Of a stretch of 40,665 nt of DNA, positions 8,444-14,886 are shown one piece after another. The DNA lies in NCBI GenBank assembly GCA_021735645.1, contig JAIPGP010000026.1:1-40665 (forward strand), read 5' to 3'. Position numbers and translations under genes: made by a program. Below the pieces are notes generated by a model that searched no databases, was not told the DNA's origin, and was given only the letters and a program-made list of their open reading frames with translations. The first letter of the stretch is position 1. Each line of letters opens with the position of its first letter. This DNA is from Candidatus Cloacimonadota bacterium (GTDB taxonomy: Bacteria > Cloacimonadota > Cloacimonadia > Cloacimonadales > TCS61).

Positions 8444-8702
8444 AATTTACTATCTCCGTTATATTACTTATAAGCGAGCAAGCTCGCTTCCATTTAACAT
8501 TCATAATTAAAAATTCAAAATTACGAAAGTGCCCGTTTTGTGCTTATCTAACATAACTTACTATCTCCATTATATTACTTATAAGCGAGCAAAGCTCGCT
8601 TCCATTTAACATTCAAAGTTCTTAATTCAAAATTAAACATTTCCACCCAACTTTAGATAAGCCTATCAAGTTAGTAATTCATAATTCAAAATTCAAAATT
8701 GA
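8369..8702. repeat. Leader repeat locus 1 with TTTTGAA heptamers
   Basis: TTTTGAA heptamers (8374-8403) lead into the leader segment containing the rmlB ATG. Two tandem 111-bp units begin at 8442 and 8553. Each unit has TATCTCC (GGAG on the minus strand), an AAGCGAGC/GCTCGCTT hairpin (8472-8489 in the first unit) and ATTCAAA-type heptamers. A TAATTCA/AAATTCA heptamer run (8674-8701) ends beside the next gene. Apart from the rmlB start there is no gene in the 265-bp gap. Confidence 0.9.
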
Positions 8703-8708
8703 GAAAAA

Positions 8709-9059
8709 TTACGAATGTAATTTTTCTTTCGTTGTCTTTACAATTGATGTAATTATTCTAATTATTTCTTCACAGTTTTCAATTGCTTCATCACTATGAT
8801 AATAATCTGATTTATCTAACAATTTTAGCCAATATAGCGTTTCATACGTTTCTTTGGAAGCTATTGCCATTTTATTACAAAAATCCTTCGTTGTTACTGC
8901 TGCTATAGCTTCATTGCAGTTTGCTCCAATGGAAGTACCCGATCGCAGTAATTGTTTTGACATTATATATTCATGCTTTTCCACTGTAAGATACTTATAA
9001 ATATCAATTACCATTAAAGCAAAATCAAATGATTTCTCAAGAATAATATTCTTTTTCAC
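8709..9059 (-). CDS. Four-helix bundle protein (S23/IVP-Avd-like family), copy 3
   Basis: This 116-aa protein belongs to a different branch of the family from copies 1 and 2: KSFDFALMVIDIYKYL, then SKQLLRSGTSIGANCNEA (residues 34-51), then MAIASKETYETLYWLKLL. The start is GTG at 9059 and overlaps, as GTGA, the stop of a 37-codon leader frame carried by the upstream repeat. The stop lies in a hairpin GAAAAATTAC-GAAT-GTAATTTTTC (8703-8726). TTTTGAA-family heptamers lie on both sides. Its role is unknown; nucleic-acid binding is only a family-level inference. Confidence 0.88.
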   Translation of the reverse strand: MKKNIILEKSFDFALMVIDIYKYLTVEKHEYIMSKQLLRSGTSIGANCNEAIAAVTTKDFCNKMAIASKETYETLYWLKLLDKSDYYHSDEAIENCEEIIRIITSIVKTTKEKLHS

Positions 9060-9169
9060 AGCTCAGTTAATTTTGAATTTTGAATTATCAACTTGACCCG
9101 AAAGTAATTTTGAATTTTGAATTTTGAATGAACTTGACTTTCTATTCCTGATTCTCGGTTATCTATCAT
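9056..9169 (-). CDS. Repeat-borne leader frame coupled to four-helix-bundle gene
   Basis: A 37-codon frame begins MIDNRESGIESQ, as in the leaders of RmlB and the DUF6922-like protein, and ends NSKLTEL with TGA overlapping the GTG of the next gene by four bases. GGAG lies ten bases before its ATG. It may act as a coupled leader peptide. Its product probably has no function of its own. Confidence 0.4.
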   Translation of the reverse strand: MIDNRESGIESQVHSKFKIQNYFRVKLIIQNSKLTEL

Positions 9170-9546
9170 AACTTACTATCTCCATTATATTACTTATAAG
9201 CGAGTTTTGCTCGCATCCATTTAACATTCATAATTAAAAATTCAAAATTACGAAAGTGCCCGTTTTGTGCTTATCTATCATAACTTACTATCTCCGTTAT
9301 ATTACTTATAAGCGAGCAAAGCTCGCTACCATTCAACATTCATAATTAAAAATTCAAAACTCATAATTGCTTTCTCCCGTGAATCGTGAGTCGTGAATCG
9401 TGAGTCGAAGTGCGTAACCAGACCATCCTGGTCTGGATTACATTTCCATTCAAAATTAAAAATTCACAATTCAACATTGTTTATCTCCGTGAGTCGAAAT
9501 GCGTACCAAGACCATCCTTGGTCTTGATTACATTTCCATTCAACCT
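9066..9546. repeat. Leader repeat locus 2 plus GTGAGTC and hairpin modules
   Basis: TTTTGAA heptamers (9066-9130) precede the leader segment. Two tandem 112-bp units start at 9168 and 9280, and the second keeps the perfect AAGCGAGC hairpin while the first has a GCGAG-TTTT-CTCGC variant. Then come GTGAATC/GTGAGTC heptamers (9378-9406), the hairpin TGCGTAA-CCAGACCA-TCC-TGGTCTGG-ATTACATTT (9411-9446), and a second hairpin CCAAGACCA/TGGTCTTG with the same flanks (9500-9535). No gene other than the small leader frame is seen. Confidence 0.88.
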
Positions 9547-10176
9547 TCAAAACTCATAATTCAAAATTTCTTCTCTGATTTTTTCTTTTACTTCCTGCCA
9601 TGATAAAACTGAATCATCTAAAATTTCTGTCCCTTCATTATCCGCGTCTTCAAAAAAACTTAATGATTTCTGCAAATGCCAAAGATTGGCGTTATGATAC
9701 TTCTTCTGAAAAAATTCAATTTGCTTTTCTAATGGATATATTTTCAATAAATAAGCTAAATCCCAAAAATCCTTCTTACTTCCTCTGCCCATAATAGCAT
9801 TTAACTTAAAAGCACATAAATCTTCTATACTACATAACCTGATCCCGGAAATATGCGATAGACTGCCTACCAGTGGATATTGGTGTAAAAAAAATTCTGC
9901 TTTTATGTCATTTATTGAATATGCCACTGTGCCCTTTTCAATATTGATCTGCTGCCCCCTGTATTCATTTTCTAAAATTGAGGCTATCCTTCTCTCATTA
10001 AATTCAAGTTCAGTAAAAAGATCGATATCAATTGATTTCCTGTGACCCAAATATAAGGCTAATGCAGTCCCACCGACTAAATAAAAAAAATTAAACTCAG
10101 AATTCTTCATGATCTTAAGGAGAAGTTCATGAAATTCTTTGGTAAATAACTCTAAATGAAGTTCTTTTATTTCCAA
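9547..10176 (-). CDS. AbiEii/AbiGii-type nucleotidyltransferase
   Basis: This 209-aa protein has the AbiEii signature LVGGTALALYLGHRKSIDIDLFT (residues 33-55), with catalytic Asp50 and Asp52, and KDFWDLAYLLKIY in the second half. Family members are toxins of type IV-like toxin-antitoxin and phage-defence systems that transfer nucleotides to tRNA or similar targets. Its start lies 10 bp inside the end of the DUF6922-like gene, so the two are translationally linked and form the usual antitoxin-like plus toxin-like order. The last residues (LNYEF) and stop are read from TTTTGAA-type heptamers. The target is unknown. Confidence 0.88.
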   Translation of the reverse strand: MEIKELHLELFTKEFHELLLKIMKNSEFNFFYLVGGTALALYLGHRKSIDIDLFTELEFNERRIASILENEYRGQQINIEKGTVAYSINDIKAEFFLHQYPLVGSLSHISGIRLCSIEDLCAFKLNAIMGRGSKKDFWDLAYLLKIYPLEKQIEFFQKKYHNANLWHLQKSLSFFEDADNEGTEILDDSVLSWQEVKEKIREEILNYEF

Positions 10177-10550
10177 TTTTGGTTTTCCAATCGTTTTCTA
10201 AAGGATCTAAAACTATCGGAAGTGAGATTATACTTCAAAGCAAAATAGCTAATAGTTTGCTTGTGCAAATAGGGAACTGATAGTAAAACATTCTTTATAA
10301 AATCTTCCGCATAAATCATGAATAATAATTTCACATCCTTTTGCATACCATAATCTACGACTCGAGGGATAATATAATAAGCATTCCTTTCAGGATCAAG
10401 ATCAGTAATATCCGTATCCCAGAAAAGATAATTCGAAAATGAATTCAATGAATTCGTTAATTTTGAATCAAGTTCAGTTAATTTTGAATTTTGAATTTTG
10501 AATTTTGAATGAGCTTGACTTTCTATTCCTGATTCTCGGTTATCTATCAT
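10167..10550 (-). CDS. DUF6922-like partner of AbiEii, with repeat-encoded leader
   Basis: This 127-aa protein has a core FWDTDITDLDPERNAYYIIPRVVDYG (residues 43-68) matching small proteins that commonly precede AbiEii genes. The C-terminal half (HKQTISYFALKYNLTSD) looks like a helix-turn-helix, which suits an antitoxin or autorepressor. Residues 1-24 are the same repeat-derived leader as in RmlB, followed by further repeat-derived residues (TELDSKLTN). The natural start is probably near LNSFSNYLFWD. GGAG stands ten bases before the repeat ATG. The DUF assignment is from memory of the motif. Confidence 0.75.
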   Translation of the reverse strand: MIDNRESGIESQAHSKFKIQNSKLTELDSKLTNSLNSFSNYLFWDTDITDLDPERNAYYIIPRVVDYGMQKDVKLLFMIYAEDFIKNVLLSVPYLHKQTISYFALKYNLTSDSFRSFRKRLENQNWK

Positions 10551-10745
10551 AATTTACTATCTCCGTTATATTACTTATAAGCGAGCAAAGCTCGCTTCCA
10601 TTCAACATTCATAATTAAAAATTCAAAATTACGAAAGTACCCGTTTTGTGCTTATCTATCATAACTTACTATCTCCATTATATTACTTATAAGCGAGCAA
10701 AGCTCGCTACCATTAAACATTCATAATTAAAAATTCAAAATTCCC
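10455..10745. repeat. Leader repeat locus 3 with TTTTGAA heptamers
   Basis: TTTTGAA heptamers (10455-10508), then the leader segment with ATG at 10550, then two tandem 112-bp units beginning at 10549 and 10661, each with GCGAGC-AAA-GCTCGC hairpins. This is the third copy of the arrangement at 8369 and 9066, in the same orientation. Confidence 0.92.
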
Positions 10746-11017
10746 ATAGATACAGCTCCGCCGCCTCACTTGCAGGTCGTGAGTGTTAAGGGCAGGATAA
10801 ATTCAAAGCAATTACTTAATTATCCAATATAATGTCAATCTCTTTAACACTCGGATAATCCTCCCAGAATACCTTATAAATCCACACTATATGCTTATTA
10901 CCAAACACCTAAACAACTTATCCAGTTACTCTATCTTGAAAATTTGAGTAATTTGTCAATACTTTTTGCTCGTTTTCGCTCATTATGAGCGATTTTGAAC
11001 CGGAGTCATTAAGAATA
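10746..11017. other. Gap without a confident gene; possible gene remnant
   Basis: Between the leader repeat and the MITE-like elements, a minus-strand frame at 10816-10908 (GTG start, 30 codons, FWEDYPSVKEIDIILDN at its end) looks like the tail of a decayed gene, with an in-frame stop right before it. A palindrome TCGCTCAT-T-ATGAGCGA lies at 10977-10993. I cannot name the remnant. Confidence 0.3.
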
Positions 11018-11119
11018 GAACACAGATTGGGCGGATTGGACGGATTTCCGCAGATAAAAGAGATAATTAACTTCAATATAATGACCACCATGTATAAACA
11101 AGACCTCATATCAGTGTTC
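11018..11119. repeat. Degenerate MITE-like element, type C
   Basis: It begins GAACACAGATTGGGCGGATTGG and ends at a GTGTTC with little of the usual right arm. It lacks the cores of types A and B and is probably a decayed copy. Confidence 0.5.
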
Positions 11120-11187
11120 TTCCGTGGAATCTGTGGCTAAATGCTTGTTAATCCAGAACCGGGATATCTATAGAGATTTGAAGAATA

Positions 11188-11425
11188 GAACACAGATTGG
11201 GCGGATTGAGCGGACTAACACTGATAAGAGGAATATTAACATATAAAAGAGATTATTCTGTTGAGCATTAACCCTCACCTTCCGAATAGTAGCATTGACT
11301 GCCCCTTATCAAAACCATTCAAAAAAAAATACATGAAGCTTAACTGACCAACCATTCAGGAGGTCTAACGACTAGAAGGTTTTACATATCCGCGATCATC
11401 CGTGTAATCCGTCCAATCCGTGTTC
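11188..11425. repeat. MITE-like element A1
   Basis: This 238-bp element is bounded by GAACAC and GTGTTC. The left arm reads GATTGGGCGGATTGAGCGGA...ACACTGATAAGAG and the right arm is its imperfect complement, ending ATCCGTCCAATCCGTGTTC. The core (GTTGAGCATTAACCCTCACC and onward) has no open frame and is shared with the copy at 11462. Confidence 0.85.
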
Positions 11426-11461
11426 TATCTTCATATTCATCTCCAGATACCTTCAAATATA

Positions 11462-11695
11462 GAACACCGATGTTACAGATTGGACGGATTAACACTGATA
11501 AGAGGAATATTAACATATAGAAGAGATTATTCTGTTGAGCATTAACCCTCACCTTCCGAATAGTAGCATTGACTGCCCCTTATCAAAACCATTCAAAAAA
11601 AAATACATGAAGCTTAACTGACCAACCATTCAGGAGGCCTAACGACCGGTTTTATATATCCGCGATCATCCGTGTAATCCGTCCAATCCGTGTTC
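11462..11695. repeat. MITE-like element A2
   Basis: This second copy of type A is 234 bp, nearly identical to A1 in the core and right arm, with small changes in the left arm and a short deletion near 11647. A1, A2 and B1 lie head to tail, separated by a conserved tail (CTTCGTCTTCTATCTTTCTA then TTCATCTC and CCTTCAAATATA). Confidence 0.85.
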
Positions 11696-11744
11696 CATTC
11701 TTCGTCTTCTATCTTTCTATTCATCTCTTAAACCTTCAAATATA

Positions 11745-11936
11745 GAACACAGATTTTACGGATTGGACGGATTTACACTGATAAGAGAAAGAGTTAATAT
11801 TGCGGTTTAACTTCATAATAGCAACAGATAATCTGATCCATAGCTCTTTAAGCAACATCTCCCCCATAAATTCCTCCAAAAAAAATCAATCTTCTCTTAT
11901 CCGCGATCATCCGTGTAATCCGTCCAATCCGTGTTC
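11745..11936. repeat. MITE-like element B1
   Basis: This 192-bp element has the same terminal arms as type A but a different core (GCAACAGATAATCTGATCC and onward). Arms of about 45 bp can pair, including GATAAGAGAA on the left with its complement on the right. A copy of identical length lies at 18573. The tail module after its right end contains the stop codon of the chaperone gene. Confidence 0.88.
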
Positions 11937-11961
11937 CATTCTTCGTGTTCTATCTTCATAT

Positions 11962-14676
11962 TCATCTCTTTATCCTTTTGCCTTCTCGATAGTTTTGCAG
12001 CCATTCCTGATAGTCTTTTTGTTCAACCTGCTGGCGAAATGTATTTTTTTGCCGAAAAAAGTCTTGTTTACTCACTTTCTTTATATCATTTATACGATAA
12101 AACATCAGTCGATCTTCTCCAACTTTGAGAACAGGACTGTAATATCCGGCATCGTGATTTGTCATATCTTGAATCAGCACGCTGCTTTGCTCAAACCCCG
12201 GGATATTGCTGTCGAGGCTCAGATTGTGTTCCCTCTTCATTCCGCCCAGGAAGTATAATAAAGAATCAGCAGAAGCACCTCTTTTCAGGTCATCAATTAT
12301 TGAGCGGATATACTTTTTACCTCGTTCCAGTTTATTATTAGCCGCAAATATACCTTCAATCTTAGTTCGTGCTTCTGCATAGGTAAGTTCCTTTGCTACC
12401 TGTTTTTTTCTCATAAATATCACAGCATAGCCATCATTGAGTTTCACTATTTGGGTTAGTTTTTCATTCCAGTATAGTCTCATCAGAGCGGCTTTGTATT
12501 TAGCCAGATTACCCAGTTCCGGAAAATCACTTTCAAATTCCTGATAAGGAGTCTTGAAAATATTTGCCTGCTTCGCATATCTGGCGCAGTCATTGAAGTT
12601 TGCCGTAGAATCAAAAACTGCTTTTGTCAAACTATATGCCACCGAATCAGCTTTGAACAGGCGCAGTTTTTTTTCTATCTCAGCCTGAGCCTCCTTTATG
12701 GTAAAATACCCAGCAGCTGCTTCAGCCTGCTTTCCTATGATCAGCCAGCCATCCTCTATTTCTATGGGTTTGCTATACATCTGCTCAGGCATATTGCGAA
12801 CCTCTTTTTCAATTTCCTCGGGTAAATCCTGATATTCTATCATCCCATCGGGCAGAAAATACGAAGTATCTGCAAAGCACCAGCAAACCAGGTCATAATC
12901 AACGCCCTTTCGCAGATAATTTGAGGCAAGTATTGCTCTTTCTTCATCTCTGCAAACCAGAAATCGGCAATCAACTGCAGCTTCATGATAAAATCTACCC
13001 AGATTACGCTGGTAATATTCTTCAATCTCCAGACTATCCAGCCTGATCTTGTCCGGCTCCAGTTTATAATACACTCCAGCCAGTGACACGCTATCACGAG
13101 TAGTCATATCTTTTTGATGTTTTGAATAATACTCCTGCCAGGCAGCTTCGCTGCTCTTATGTTCCAGCTCAACCTGAAAATAACCACTCGCCAGTAAATC
13201 ATCAAATTCAGGAATATAACGCGGATAGATAGAGCTGAGTACAAAAAAAGATTCTATTCCGTCACCGGAGGCAACGCCATATACAGTTCCAGATTCCACC
13301 ATCTCAGCTATCCGGCTCTCAATGCTGTCACGAAAACTGTATTTTTCCAGGTAGATTGGCTGTTTCACACACTTTAAGCCATTATCTTCTGCTACCCAGG
13401 CAAGGTAATCTTCATTAAAAAGATATTTTTCCAATTGCTCAATAATATGCTCTTTACCTTTCATCAGGGGCCACTTTCGTCCATGCAGACGTTCAATGAG
13501 GTCCACGCGATTGACTATCAAAGTAGGCACTTTAAAATCTTCCAGATGATCAAAAAAATAACGCCGGTATTCTTCTATGTTTTCCTGAAAATCCAGATCA
13601 CGAATATAATCGCTCCAGACTTTTGATTTCACTTTATCAAGAGCAACTTTATTTTCCTGTTTTTTTTCTATCAGCCAGGTAATAATCAATCCGTCTTCAA
13701 GTTCATAAGGCTTACTCACATCTCCCCTTTGCATCTCAAGCCCCTGCCGGATCAGTGCTGCCTGTATCTTGCCGGCACCGGTTTCAGGGTCTATGAAGCC
13801 CGTAGATAATTTGGGGTAACGGATAGGCAGATCGCGGGAAAGATATTGCCGCACCAGTCTTGCTTCTTCAGCTGCCAGGCGTTTCTTTTCATTTTGCCTG
13901 GCTGTTTCCCGGGCTTGCCGGTTCATTGCAAAAGCCTGCTGCTCCAGCAGCGACTGATCTATACTATCCCCCTCAGCATATTCCTTCATCAGCTCAAAAA
14001 CTGTAATTTCAGGAACGCTGTCAGCCAGATTATGTTCTGCTGTCTGGTTGAAGTCGTTATACGGTATAAAGGTAAGACCCAGCTTCACTTGCGGGTAGCC
14101 GTAGTATTCTGCATAATGCTCATTAAAATATTTTCTGGCACCACGGGAAGTTAATTGGGGAGAGATACTCACATCTTCCAGATCAAACTGGGCATAACTG
14201 ACATCAATGCGGACATTTTCCAGGAAAAAACGGTCTAAAAGTTCATCATCAGTTTTCTCAAGTTTCCTATAAACAAGCGCTCTGGTTTTTTCGATCAGAA
14301 TGTCCTGATGCATTTTTGCCAGAATCTGCTGAATCCGGGGACTTTGCTTATGTTCCAGAAATTTATCGTAACTGAAAGCACCATTCACCTGAAACATCTC
14401 ATGCTCGGAGAAAGTATTGATAAATAATGCTTCAACCTCTTCCTCACTCACTTCAGTACCCTGCTCCCTGCCATAGAGCAAGAGCAGCTTTTCTTCTATC
14501 ATACTCTCAAGTGCCTGCTGCCGTTTGCTTACTATATTTAGGGTATCTGGCAATTCTGCCATTTTTTCCTGATATTCCTCTCCTTCAATTGCCAGGTCTT
14601 CCACCCAGGCTATGGGGATACTCCACAATATTTCTACCATTATCACCAGGACGATAATCAGTTTAAATCTCAGCAT
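11962..14676 (-). CDS. Large PpiC/SurA-type periplasmic peptidyl-prolyl isomerase or chaperone
   Basis: This 904-aa protein has an N-terminal hydrophobic signal or anchor (residues 1-18). A SurA/PpiD-like N-terminal chaperone module follows: VEDLAIEGEEYQEKMAEL, then QQALESMIEEKLLLLYGREQ and MFQVNGAFSYDKFLEH, to about residue 130. PpiC-like rotamase segments follow; the clearest is near 560-660 (YYQRNLGRFYHEAAVDCRFL, then GVDYDLVCWCFADTS, then IEIEDGWLIIGK). It should help fold or deliver outer-membrane and secreted proteins in the periplasm, which fits the divergent neighbouring T9SS cargo. AAGGT lies about seven bases before the ATG. At 904 aa it is longer than PpiD (about 620 aa). Its last codons and stop lie in a MITE tail. 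Confidence 0.8.
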   Translation of the reverse strand: MLRFKLIIVLVIMVEILWSIPIAWVEDLAIEGEEYQEKMAELPDTLNIVSKRQQALESMIEEKLLLLYGREQGTEVSEEEVEALFINTFSEHEMFQVNGAFSYDKFLEHKQSPRIQQILAKMHQDILIEKTRALVYRKLEKTDDELLDRFFLENVRIDVSYAQFDLEDVSISPQLTSRGARKYFNEHYAEYYGYPQVKLGLTFIPYNDFNQTAEHNLADSVPEITVFELMKEYAEGDSIDQSLLEQQAFAMNRQARETARQNEKKRLAAEEARLVRQYLSRDLPIRYPKLSTGFIDPETGAGKIQAALIRQGLEMQRGDVSKPYELEDGLIITWLIEKKQENKVALDKVKSKVWSDYIRDLDFQENIEEYRRYFFDHLEDFKVPTLIVNRVDLIERLHGRKWPLMKGKEHIIEQLEKYLFNEDYLAWVAEDNGLKCVKQPIYLEKYSFRDSIESRIAEMVESGTVYGVASGDGIESFFVLSSIYPRYIPEFDDLLASGYFQVELEHKSSEAAWQEYYSKHQKDMTTRDSVSLAGVYYKLEPDKIRLDSLEIEEYYQRNLGRFYHEAAVDCRFLVCRDEERAILASNYLRKGVDYDLVCWCFADTSYFLPDGMIEYQDLPEEIEKEVRNMPEQMYSKPIEIEDGWLIIGKQAEAAAGYFTIKEAQAEIEKKLRLFKADSVAYSLTKAVFDSTANFNDCARYAKQANIFKTPYQEFESDFPELGNLAKYKAALMRLYWNEKLTQIVKLNDGYAVIFMRKKQVAKELTYAEARTKIEGIFAANNKLERGKKYIRSIIDDLKRGASADSLLYFLGGMKREHNLSLDSNIPGFEQSSVLIQDMTNHDAGYYSPVLKVGEDRLMFYRINDIKKVSKQDFFRQKNTFRQQVEQKDYQEWLQNYREGKRIKR

Positions 14677-14812
14677 CTTTATACCTTATCCTCTCATTAT
14701 TTCTGAAAACAACTATCAAAAACAACTCTTCTTTTCAATGATTACCATAGTTTTTATCCCGAATAATTATACAAGATTTTTCTCTGATTAAGGAAAATAA
14801 TCGGGAATTTTA

Positions 14813-14843
14813 TTGACAGATATTTGAAAAGTATAATTTTATA
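14813..14843 (+). promoter_or_regulatory. Possible promoter for the large T9SS protein
   Basis: TTGACA at 14813-14818 is followed by TATAAT at 14832 (spacer 13, too short) and TTTATA at 14838 (spacer 19). The region lies between divergent genes, with the ATG 44 bp downstream. TTGACA is clear; the -10 choice is uncertain. Confidence 0.4.
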
Positions 14844-14886
14844 CATAAATAATTTGTTACTCTATTTATAGAGCTGAGGAGATTTT

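Noticed and set aside
8703-8726. Terminator at the end of four-helix-bundle copy 3
   Set aside because: The 10-bp hairpin overlaps the stop codon, is AT-rich and is not followed by a U tract on the coding strand.
3813-9059. Diversity-generating retroelement, because Avd is a four-helix bundle of this family
   Set aside because: No reverse transcriptase, template repeat or variable repeat pair with adenine-specific changes was seen.
10816-10908. 30-codon minus-strand frame ending IDIILDN
   Set aside because: Too short and with a stop just upstream; noted as a possible gene remnant, not called as a gene.
11800-12258. 152-codon plus-strand frame, and a similar one at 18628-18867
   Set aside because: Both start inside the type-B MITE core and are shared only because the repeat is shared; the first then runs antisense to the chaperone gene.
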